In this document: one piece after another, positions 8,591 to 15,852 of the stretch
Position numbering within the stretch: the first letter of the stretch is position 1
How the letters are laid out: each line of letters opens with the position of its first letter
Source of the DNA: Spirochaetales bacterium
GTDB lineage: Bacteria > Spirochaetota > Spirochaetia > DSM-27196 > PWMO01
Direction of reading: 5' to 3'
Assembly (NCBI GenBank): GCA_007123465.1
Contig: SKLB01000046.1
Location: forward strand, 1-26,357
Length of the DNA stretch: 26,357 nt
Notes under the pieces: model-generated
The model's database searches: none
Seen by the model: only the letters and a program-made list of their open reading frames with translations
Told to the model about the DNA's origin: nothing
Position numbers and translations under genes: made by a program

Positions 8591-9658
8591 ATGGCGATAA
8601 CGAGACGTGGTTTTCTGGGCGGTGTACTGGCAACCGCGGGGACCCTGTTGATCGGCGGTCGCGCCAGTGCCGAGGCAGACCCACCACCACCGGCTGCTGC
8701 TACCGGCGACTGGCAACCGGCGTATCTGCAACTCGAGCAGCAAGGCCGGCTGGCTGAACGTGCTGAACAGGCGCGCGCGATGCTGCAACACTGCGAACTC
8801 TGCCCGCGGCGCTGCGGTGTAAATCGGCTGCGCGGTGAAACCGGTGTCTGCCGTACCGCGGACAAGGCCGTGGTCTTCAGTTTTCAGCCTCACTTCGGCG
8901 AAGAGATCCCGCTGGTAGGGAGACACGGATCGGGAACCATATTCTTCTCGAATTGTAGTCTGCGCTGCGTATTCTGCCAGAATTGGCCGATTGCGCACGA
9001 GGGGCGTGGTTCCGTAGTCGATGACCAGCGGCTGGCAGAGATCATGCTCAACGTGCAGCGCATGGGGTGCCCCAATATCAACCTGGTTACTCCGACCCAC
9101 ATCATGCCCAACATCGTTCAGGCAACGCGAATTGCGGCCGACAACGGGTTGCGAATTCCGTTGTGCTACAATACCGGCGGCTACGATTCGCTGGCTGCCA
9201 TCCAGCTGCTGGACGGAATAGTGGATATCTATCTGCCTGACCTCAAGTTTATGGATGCAGCAGAAGCCGAGCGTTACGCCGGTGGTGCTCCCGATTATCC
9301 CGCAACGGCCAGACAGGCAATAGCAGAGATGCACCGTCAGGTTGGTGATCTCATCACCGATGAGCGCGGCGTTGCGCTGCGCGGACTGATGCTGCGGCAT
9401 CTGGTGATGCCGAATCGCGTAGCCGGCACGCGCGAGTTTGTCCACTGGGTTGCCAACACGCTCTCGCCTGCTACCTACGTCAACATCATGTCGCAGTACC
9501 GTGTTGAGCACCGCGCGTTCGAGTACCCGCAGATCGCGCGGGCGATCACGGCAAACGAGTTTCTCGAGGCTATGGAGTGGGCCGATGAAGCCGGATTGAC
9601 CAATCTGGACCAGCGTTCCGTCATGCAGCGCGAGCTGTTCCGTCAGCGCGTCGGCTGA
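8591..9658 (+). CDS. Tat-signal radical SAM protein, PflA/AmrS-related
   Basis: This is a protein of 355 residues. Its N-terminus is a twin-arginine signal (ITRRGFLGG) with a hydrophobic core and an Ala-x-Ala site (ASA, residues 25-27). A four-cysteine motif follows (Cys68-x2-Cys71-x3-Cys75-x11-Cys87), then the radical SAM cluster motif CX3CX2C (NCSLRCVFCQNW; Cys122, 126, 129). That motif binds a [4Fe-4S] cluster, which cleaves SAM. Later PflA-like segments include LCYNTGGYDS and DIYLPDLKFMD. The start is ATG 8591, fixed by a GGAGG site at 8581-8585. Radical SAM enzymes normally work in the cytoplasm, so a Tat leader is striking. The target substrate is unknown. The gene converges on a second Tat-tagged radical SAM gene with the same cysteine layout. 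Confidence 0.88.
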   Translation: MAITRRGFLGGVLATAGTLLIGGRASAEADPPPPAAATGDWQPAYLQLEQQGRLAERAEQARAMLQHCELCPRRCGVNRLRGETGVCRTADKAVVFSFQPHFGEEIPLVGRHGSGTIFFSNCSLRCVFCQNWPIAHEGRGSVVDDQRLAEIMLNVQRMGCPNINLVTPTHIMPNIVQATRIAADNGLRIPLCYNTGGYDSLAAIQLLDGIVDIYLPDLKFMDAAEAERYAGGAPDYPATARQAIAEMHRQVGDLITDERGVALRGLMLRHLVMPNRVAGTREFVHWVANTLSPATYVNIMSQYRVEHRAFEYPQIARAITANEFLEAMEWADEAGLTNLDQRSVMQRELFRQRVG

Positions 9659-9699
9659 CCGGAGGGGACCGCAAGCCTCACTGCCGAGTTTCGGTCAGC
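9654..9699. terminator. Possible bidirectional terminator between convergent radical SAM genes
   Basis: GCTGACCG (9654-9661) and CGGTCAGC (9692-9699) form a perfect 8-bp inverted repeat across the 36-bp convergent gap, with a smaller GAGG/CCTC stem inside the loop. It has no T run and overlaps both stop codons, so the assignment is tentative. Confidence 0.25.
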
Positions 9700-10837
9700 T
9701 CCAACGGCCCGGTATCTGTTGGTTGCAGTGACGGCAGCGGCCGTTGTCAATTGCAATATCTTCAACAACAAAACCCATCCGCGAGATCACCGTCTGACCA
9801 CAGTGCGGACAGAAACTGTTTTCACCCTCGTGGCCGGTTACCCGCGCAATGTATACGTAGTGCAGCCCCTGCTGCTTTGCTGTCTCGCGCGCCCGGTCCA
9901 GCGTGGAGACCGGCGTAGGCGGCAGATTGGCGAGCTTGTACAACGGATAGAAGCGCGCAAAGTGCAGCGGAACCTCGGGCCCCAGCTCGTCCATGATCCA
10001 GCGGCACATCCTGCCGATCATCTGCGGAGCGTCATTGAGCGTTGGAATAACCAGGTTGGTAATTTCGATGTGCACGTTGGCGGCGCGCAGGCGCTTCAGT
10101 GTTCTCAGCACCGGATCCAGTTCGGCGGCGCACATGTCGCGGTAGAAGGATTCATCAAAGCCCTTGAGGTCTATGTTGACCGCATCCACCAGCTCTACCA
10201 GTTCCTCGAGCGGCTGCTGGGCGATGTAGCCGCTGGTGTGCAGTAGATTGAGCAGGCCGGCGCGTCTGGCCTGGCGCGCCGAATCGTACATGTACTCGAA
10301 GAACGCTACCGGCTCACCAAACGCGTAGCTGAGCGATCGGGCGCCGACGTCCCTGGCGTGCTGCACCAGCTCGCGCGGTGGCAGATCGTAGGCGTAGACT
10401 TCTTCGGGCGACACAAGCGCCAGGTCCCAGACCTCACAGAACTTGCACTCGATCGGGCAGCCGGCGGTTGATACCGACAGTGCCCGCGTTCCGGGAAGGA
10501 CGTGGAAGAACGGTTTGCGCTCGACCGGGTCGAGTTGAACCAGAGACGGATTGCCGTATGCCAGGGTGTAGCCGGTTCCATCGCGGTTTTCGCGCACGCG
10601 GCATCGGCCGCGGCTGCCGGAGGAGAGGCGGCAGCCGTGAGGACAGAGGGTGCAGCGTATATCGCTGCCGTTCAGCGGCTGAAACCACCTGGAGCGGCGC
10701 CGACCGATCAGCCCCTTGTGAGCAGATTGGGCCGCAGCCGGCTGCGCCGATGTCAAGAACCCGCCCAGGCAGAGCGCGCACGCTCCCAGTGCGCCGCTTC
10801 TAAGGAAACCGCGGCGTGTGATTTCCACTTCATCCAT
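9695..10837 (-). CDS. Tat-signal AmrS-like radical SAM protein (AmmeMemoRadiSam family)
   Basis: This is a protein of 380 residues. A twin-arginine leader (ITRRGFLRSG) with a hydrophobic segment and Ala-rich cleavage region (about residues 34-37) opens the protein. The N-terminal cysteine set Cys62-x2-Cys65-x3-Cys69-x9-Cys79 and the segment DPVERKPFFHVLPG are typical of the AmmeMemoRadiSam radical SAM family. The CX3CX2C cluster motif is AGCPIECKFCEVW (Cys127, 131, 134). Near the C-terminus two CxxC pairs (CPHC and CRHC) look like a zinc- or iron-binding knuckle. The usual partners AMMECR1 and Memo are not in the window. ATG 10837 is chosen because GGGAGG lies 6 nt upstream. The start overlaps the end of the upstream SpeE-like gene by 8 bp, implying translational coupling and joint function. 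Confidence 0.88.
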   Translation of the reverse strand: MDEVEITRRGFLRSGALGACALCLGGFLTSAQPAAAQSAHKGLIGRRRSRWFQPLNGSDIRCTLCPHGCRLSSGSRGRCRVRENRDGTGYTLAYGNPSLVQLDPVERKPFFHVLPGTRALSVSTAGCPIECKFCEVWDLALVSPEEVYAYDLPPRELVQHARDVGARSLSYAFGEPVAFFEYMYDSARQARRAGLLNLLHTSGYIAQQPLEELVELVDAVNIDLKGFDESFYRDMCAAELDPVLRTLKRLRAANVHIEITNLVIPTLNDAPQMIGRMCRWIMDELGPEVPLHFARFYPLYKLANLPPTPVSTLDRARETAKQQGLHYVYIARVTGHEGENSFCPHCGQTVISRMGFVVEDIAIDNGRCRHCNQQIPGRWS

Positions 10838-13265
10838 AACGCCTCCCGGGGGCAACGCCGCAAATCGCCAGTGCTGCGCAGGCGGACGCGTTGGCAAACG
10901 CGGCCAGGAGGACGCACGCGATAATGCCAAGCACAGGTGCAACCACTGCGCTGGCGATAGCTGCGCCGCTGCATGCCCCCAATAATTCTACACCGTATAC
11001 CGTCGCAGTGGAACGCTCGGGTTGATTATCCAGCGCCAGATAACACGCTACAGCCAGCGGGAAGTCTGCGCCGTTCAATGCGCCTGCGGTGAACGTGGTT
11101 GCAGTGAACAGCGCGAAGACCGCCGCCGGTGATGCAAGCCCGGCTGCCCGCGGCAGCGTTAGCGCGATAGCCAGTGCAAACAGGGCTACAAGCCCCTGAA
11201 CTGCCGCCAGGACGCGTCGATCGGCAGGGTTCGGCACCAGGCGTTGCGTCAGCGTGGCTCCCAGTGCCAGCCCTGCCATGAAGACCGCCACTATCAGCCC
11301 CACCATCTCGTAGACAAAGCCGTAGAGACTCTGGAATGCGAACAACAGCGCAATCTGCATCGCCATAGTCGATAAGCCGGTGGTGAACACCGCACACAAC
11401 ACCGCAAAACGCGGTGAAGCGCGGGGGCGAGTACGCGGAAGGCTGCGTAAGACAAGCGCTACGCACAGAATCAACGCAAGTGGCACAGCTATCCACCACG
11501 GCTGGACGCGGCCAATCCAGCGTAGTGCAGCGCCGTGGTCGCCACGCGTCAGAACGTTCCAGTACATCAACGTGTGGTAGTATCCAACCGGACGAAAATC
11601 GGAATTGATGAAGAAACGTTGATCCACCGGTGGCAACTCCTGTTCGTGCTGCTGCTGTTCCTCGATTGTCCCGGGCAGCAGCGGACTGCTCGGGGGTGCT
11701 TCCAGGTGAGCTCCGCGACGCCGACCGTGATGACGCAACACCCAGTTGATGCGCCGCAGCGGAGCGGGATCCAGTAGAACAGCAAAGTGTCCGGCGCTGA
11801 AACCGGCGGTCTGGACGTCGCGTTGTGAGAACCGCTGCACCAGGGTCATGACGTCTGCGGAGAGCTGGCCAGGATCACGTGAAGCAAAGAAGTACAGCAT
11901 GCGCTCTCCCAGCGGCAGGACCTGAGCAAAGACCGAGCGCAGCGTATGATAGATCGCTGCATTGCGGTTGGCAATTGCCGAGCCGCGCAGATCCGCGGTG
12001 GACAGCGCGCTGACCACCAGTACCCCGTCCTGCTTGAGCCTGTCGCGCGCTTCGCTGAAGAACTGCTCGGTGTAGTAGCGATTCAGAACCGCGGTTGCTG
12101 GATCGGGAACGTCAACCATAATCAAGTCGTAATCTGTATCGCTGCCTTTGACAAACAGACGGCCGTCGGTGTGAATCAGCCTCACCCGCGGATCGGCCAG
12201 CGCGCGCCGCGTGCCGTCGCCGATATGCGCCGAGGCTGCGTGCACCAGAACCGGATCGAGTTCGAGGTAATCGATCCGTGCAACGTCGTAGCGTGCAATT
12301 TCGCGCAGCGTCCCGCGTAGACCGCCACCGATCAGCAGGATGCGCTGCGGGTTGCGGTGCTGTGTCATTGCCAGGTGCGCAAACGTTACCGCCTGCTGTT
12401 CCTCGAGTTCCACCGACTTGTCGGTTGTGCCGCCGGTGGAGAATACCAGATGACCGCTCTGGAAAAAGCTGTACTGATCCTCGTGCTGCAGCACGGATAC
12501 CGCTCCGTAGCGTGACCGGTGTGTCTGCACCAGCTCGTAATCGGGTAAGCGCAGCTGCCATTGCAGTTGCGATGACCAGCGGTCGAGCTGCTGCAGCGTC
12601 GGAATCAGCAGCACGACCAGCGCAAGAGGTATCAACGGCAGCCATCTGCGGTACTGATACAGCGCTACCGCCAGCATGACCGCTGCAATCAGTGCGGCGG
12701 CCTGCAACGAGTTGAGATGATGCACCAGCAGCAGAGTGAAGAGTAACCCTCCGGCAACGTTGCCGGCAGCCTCGCCGACGTAGGTCCTGGCGGCACCTGA
12801 GCCGTCTACGGCGTGGTCAGCGTCGCGCCAGATGCGTGCCAGCAGGACAAACTGGCCTCCCAACAGCAGCGTCACCGGAGCCATGACCGCAAGACTGGCA
12901 AGCGCCATGTCGCCGAGCGACAGCAGCGCGCCCGGCGGCAGCGCAAAGAAAGCCGGTAGCAGCCGTATCCACAGCACGGTTGCCGGCAACAGCAGGGCTA
13001 CCGTGGCTGCGTTGACCCGCAGCTGAAGCGGCGCGTTGCCGTAGCGCTGCACCAGATACGCTGCGAACCTGCTGCCGACGGCCACCCAGATCATCCACGC
13101 CGCCAGGATAATGCCAAGCGATAACTCGCTACCGTGGAAAACCATCAATAGCTCGCGTAAAAATATCACCTGTCCAATCTGGCAGGTTACCCCAAGCGCG
13201 AGTACCATCGGCAGGTGTGGCGATAACTGCAGGCGCACGCTGAACCTCGTTATTGTTATAGTCAT
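10830..13265 (-). CDS. Polytopic membrane protein with central spermidine-synthase-like domain
   Basis: This is a protein of about 811 residues. Residues 18-225 hold about seven hydrophobic segments. Residues 235-480 are a SpeE-like Rossmann methyltransferase-fold domain: SRYGAVSV, IGGGLRGTLRE, LELDP, HTDGRLF and MVDVPDP. From about residue 600 to the end there are further membrane helices. The first acidic residue of the usual SpeE GGGDGG loop is replaced (GGGLRG), so the true co-substrate (SAM, decarboxylated SAM or other) is uncertain. Positive charges follow TM2, TM4, TM6 and TM8 (for example RTRPRASPR), which places the SpeE-like domain outside the cytoplasm. The start is ambiguous. ATG 13265 has no Shine-Dalgarno; GTG 13238 has GAGG 6 nt upstream and would shorten the protein by 9 residues. 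The downstream AmrS-like gene overlaps by 8 bp. Confidence 0.82.
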   Translation of the reverse strand: MTITITRFSVRLQLSPHLPMVLALGVTCQIGQVIFLRELLMVFHGSELSLGIILAAWMIWVAVGSRFAAYLVQRYGNAPLQLRVNAATVALLLPATVLWIRLLPAFFALPPGALLSLGDMALASLAVMAPVTLLLGGQFVLLARIWRDADHAVDGSGAARTYVGEAAGNVAGGLLFTLLLVHHLNSLQAAALIAAVMLAVALYQYRRWLPLIPLALVVLLIPTLQQLDRWSSQLQWQLRLPDYELVQTHRSRYGAVSVLQHEDQYSFFQSGHLVFSTGGTTDKSVELEEQQAVTFAHLAMTQHRNPQRILLIGGGLRGTLREIARYDVARIDYLELDPVLVHAASAHIGDGTRRALADPRVRLIHTDGRLFVKGSDTDYDLIMVDVPDPATAVLNRYYTEQFFSEARDRLKQDGVLVVSALSTADLRGSAIANRNAAIYHTLRSVFAQVLPLGERMLYFFASRDPGQLSADVMTLVQRFSQRDVQTAGFSAGHFAVLLDPAPLRRINWVLRHHGRRRGAHLEAPPSSPLLPGTIEEQQQHEQELPPVDQRFFINSDFRPVGYYHTLMYWNVLTRGDHGAALRWIGRVQPWWIAVPLALILCVALVLRSLPRTRPRASPRFAVLCAVFTTGLSTMAMQIALLFAFQSLYGFVYEMVGLIVAVFMAGLALGATLTQRLVPNPADRRVLAAVQGLVALFALAIALTLPRAAGLASPAAVFALFTATTFTAGALNGADFPLAVACYLALDNQPERSTATVYGVELLGACSGAAIASAVVAPVLGIIACVLLAAFANASACAALAICGVAPGRRYG

Positions 13266-13348
13266 ACTGTAAACGGAGGTGGATTTACCGGTCAACCTGA
13301 GTTGATGCCAGACAGCAGATCCCAGCTGCAAACCTGCGTTGCAACCGC

Positions 13349-13378
13349 TTGACATACCCTACCGGGGTATAATATATT
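13349..13378 (+). promoter_or_regulatory. copA promoter with embedded CsoR-type operator
   Basis: TTGACA (13349-13354) and TATATT (13373-13378) form a strong promoter with an 18-bp spacer. Within it, ATACCC-TACCG-GGGTAT (13354-13370) is a perfect 6-5-6 inverted repeat. It closely matches the operators of the copper-sensing repressor CsoR and its relatives (CstR/RcnR family). A repressor bound here would block RNA polymerase until Cu(I) releases it. No csoR-like gene lies in the window. Confidence 0.75.
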
Positions 13379-13416
13379 GATGCGTAGAAAGGCACATATA
13401 CGGCCGGGAGGTTCAG

Positions 13417-15771
13417 ATGAGCGATGATGACAGCCGCACTGCGGTAAAGATAGCTTCGGTTGATCCCAAAAACCTGCGGACGGCAGATAGACAGAACAAC
13501 GGGAGTTCGCCTGACGACAGCCGACAGATCACCAGCGTCACCCTGCTGGTAGACGGTATGACCTGTGCCAGTTGCGCATCCTCAATTGAAACCACGCTTG
13601 CAGCCAGCGACGGTGTGGACTCGGCAACGGTCAATTTTGCGGCCGAAAAAGTAACTATCCGCTACAACGCCGCCGAAATCCGCCTGCCGCAGCTGAAAAA
13701 ACGAGTCGAGGATGCCGGCTACCGCCTGCTGGAGGATGACGGCAGCGGTGATCAGGACGCCGATCTAATCAAGGTCAAGAAGGCCCGCCGACGGCTGATG
13801 ATTGCGGCCACGCTGGCAGCTACGGTCATGGCGCTGATGGTGATCCATATGTTTGTGGTCTCCGTGCCAGGCTATCTGGCGATTGTGGCTCTCCTCGGTG
13901 CGCCGGTAGTGTTCTGGGTCGGGCGTCACGTGCATATCGCCGCGTTCAAGGCGATCCGCGCCGGTAGACCCAACATGGACGTGCTGGTATCGCTCGGTTC
14001 GCTACCTCCGTTTCTGGTCGGTATGGCCGGGTTCTTTGTTCCGGTACAGACCTTCATCGAAATGGCAACCGCGATCATGACCTTTCACCTTATCGGAAAG
14101 TACCTCGAGGTTCGTGCCAAGGGCCGTGCCTCGCAGGCCATTCGCAAACTGGTCCAGATGGGCGCAAAGACGGCAAACATACTGGTTGACGGCAAGGAGA
14201 TCGAGGTCGATGTCAGCGAGCTGGCTGTAGACAACGTGATGATAGTGCGTCCGGGCGAGAAGATCCCTACCGATGGCGTAGTGATCTCCGGCGAAAGCTT
14301 CATAGACGAGAGCATGGCAACCGGAGAACCGCAGCCGGTGAAGAAGAGTCAGGGCTCCGAAGTGATCGGTGCAACGGTCAACAATAACGGTGTATTGCGG
14401 GTGCGCGTGACCAAGGTTGGTAAAGACACCTTTCTGTCCCAGGTTATCAAGATGGTAGAAGAGTGCCAGGGAACCAAGGTCCCGATCCAGGAGTTTGCCG
14501 ACCGGGTAACCGGCTACTTCGTTCCGATTATCCTGATGCTGACGGTTATTACCTTTGTCTCGTTTAACCTTTTTCCCGAGTTTCACCTCCGGATCATGCA
14601 GTGGGGTTCATCGTTTCTGCCGTGGGTCAACCCCGACCTGGCTCCCCTGACACTTGCGTTTATTACCGCTACCGCCGTGCTGGTAATCGCCTGCCCCTGC
14701 GCCCTCGGTCTTGGAACCCCCACCGCGCTGATGGTTGGCAGCGGAATCGGGGCTGAAAAAGGCATCCTGATCCGTAACGGAGAAGCTGTGCAGACGCTCA
14801 AGGATATTACCGCGGTAGCATTCGACAAGACCGGGACTATCACCGTCGGCAGACCGACGGTAACCGACATCCAGCCGGCGGACGGCGTTGAAGAGTTCGA
14901 CCTGCTCGTGCTGGCTGCGTCACTGGAAAACGCCAGCGAACACCCGCTGGCGCGTGCAGTGGTAGAAGCCGCCCGCGAAAAGGGCGCCGAGCCGGTGGAA
15001 CCGCACGAATTTGAGGCGCTGACGGGGCGCGGGATACGAGGTAGCGTTGATAGCCACGCCGTACTGGTGGGGAATCGGGCGCTGCTGCAAGAGAACGGCA
15101 TCGATGTCAGCGCGCTGGAAACTCAGTTGACCGCATTGGAAGATGAAGCCAAGACCGCGATGCTGGTTGCCAGAGACAACCAGATCATCGGGTTACTGGC
15201 GGTTGCCGACCCCATCAAGCCGGATTCAGCCAGCGCCGTGGCGGAGCTGGAGCGCATGGGAATCCGTACCGCGATGATAACCGGAGACAACCAGCGCACC
15301 GCGCGCGCAATTGCCGCCCAGGCTGGTATCAGCGAGGTAATTGCCGGTGTTTTGCCCGACGGCAAAGTAGACGAAGTGCGGCGATTGCAACAGCAGTACG
15401 GCATGATTGCAATGGTTGGTGACGGCATCAATGATGCCCCGGCACTCAAGCAGGCCAACGTAGGAATCGCTATTGGCACCGGGACTGACGTCGCAATTGA
15501 AGCGGCTGATGTCACGCTGGTGCGCGGTGAACTCGGAGCGCTGGTGACCGCCATCAATCTCTCGCAAGCGATTTTTCGCAAGATCAGAGAGAACTACTTC
15601 TGGGCCTGGGCGTACAACGCCGCAGCGGTACCAATTGCGATGCTCGGGCTGCTGCACCCCATGATCGGTGCTGCAGCCATGAGTGTCAGCTCGCTCAACG
15701 TGGTCTACAACTCGCTGCGTTTGAAAAGGGTCCCCGTTGAACCCGGCTACGCGCGTTCAACGGTGCAGTAG
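13417..15771 (+). CDS. copA: Copper-exporting P1B-type ATPase CopA
   Basis: This protein of 784 residues pumps Cu(I) out of the cytoplasm using ATP. After a polar tail of about 40 residues comes one heavy-metal-associated domain (GMTCASC, residues 47-53). Membrane helices follow, with the CPC metal site in TM6 (Cys426-Pro-Cys428). The phosphorylation site is DKTGT (Asp470), the nucleotide-binding motif is SEHPLA (His509), and GDGINDAPAL (from Gly668) is the hinge. The last two helices carry the YN and MSVSS residues that mark Cu(I) specificity. The start ATG 13417 has a GGGAGG site at 13406-13411. The single HMA domain is usual for bacterial CopA. Expression is probably controlled by the CsoR-type operator just upstream. 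No copper chaperone or oxidase gene is nearby. Confidence 0.96.
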   Translation: MSDDDSRTAVKIASVDPKNLRTADRQNNGSSPDDSRQITSVTLLVDGMTCASCASSIETTLAASDGVDSATVNFAAEKVTIRYNAAEIRLPQLKKRVEDAGYRLLEDDGSGDQDADLIKVKKARRRLMIAATLAATVMALMVIHMFVVSVPGYLAIVALLGAPVVFWVGRHVHIAAFKAIRAGRPNMDVLVSLGSLPPFLVGMAGFFVPVQTFIEMATAIMTFHLIGKYLEVRAKGRASQAIRKLVQMGAKTANILVDGKEIEVDVSELAVDNVMIVRPGEKIPTDGVVISGESFIDESMATGEPQPVKKSQGSEVIGATVNNNGVLRVRVTKVGKDTFLSQVIKMVEECQGTKVPIQEFADRVTGYFVPIILMLTVITFVSFNLFPEFHLRIMQWGSSFLPWVNPDLAPLTLAFITATAVLVIACPCALGLGTPTALMVGSGIGAEKGILIRNGEAVQTLKDITAVAFDKTGTITVGRPTVTDIQPADGVEEFDLLVLAASLENASEHPLARAVVEAAREKGAEPVEPHEFEALTGRGIRGSVDSHAVLVGNRALLQENGIDVSALETQLTALEDEAKTAMLVARDNQIIGLLAVADPIKPDSASAVAELERMGIRTAMITGDNQRTARAIAAQAGISEVIAGVLPDGKVDEVRRLQQQYGMIAMVGDGINDAPALKQANVGIAIGTGTDVAIEAADVTLVRGELGALVTAINLSQAIFRKIRENYFWAWAYNAAAVPIAMLGLLHPMIGAAAMSVSSLNVVYNSLRLKRVPVEPGYARSTVQ

Positions 15772-15785
15772 TCCGGGGCCGGACT
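15770..15785 (+). other. Short hairpin at the end of copA
   Basis: AGTCCGG and CCGGACT form a 7-bp stem around GG, beginning in the copA stop codon. There is no T run, so termination is only a possibility. A second small hairpin (AGCGCG/CGCGCT around 15810-15829) overlaps the -35 box of the next gene. Confidence 0.25.
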
Positions 15786-15815
15786 TATGCGCTACGATTG
15801 GCGGCCGTCAGCGCG

Positions 15816-15844
15816 TTGCGTTTCGCGCTCAGGCGCATTATAGT
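15816..15844 (+). promoter_or_regulatory. Probable promoter of the GGDEF-EAL gene
   Basis: TTGCGT (15816-15821) and TATAGT (15839-15844) are 17 bp apart. The -10 box ends 8 nt before ATG 15853, and no Shine-Dalgarno is visible, so the transcript may be leaderless. Confidence 0.45.
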
Positions 15845-15852
15845 GACACGTT

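Noticed and set aside
10838..10942. An upstream in-frame start for the AmrS-like protein (35 more residues)
   Set aside because: The extension lies inside the SpeE-like gene and would push the twin-arginine motif far from the N-terminus. ATG 10837 has a GGGAGG site.
13349..13373. TTGACA paired with TATAAT (13368-13373) as the copA promoter
   Set aside because: The spacer would be only 13 bp. TATATT at 13373-13378 gives a normal 18-bp spacer.
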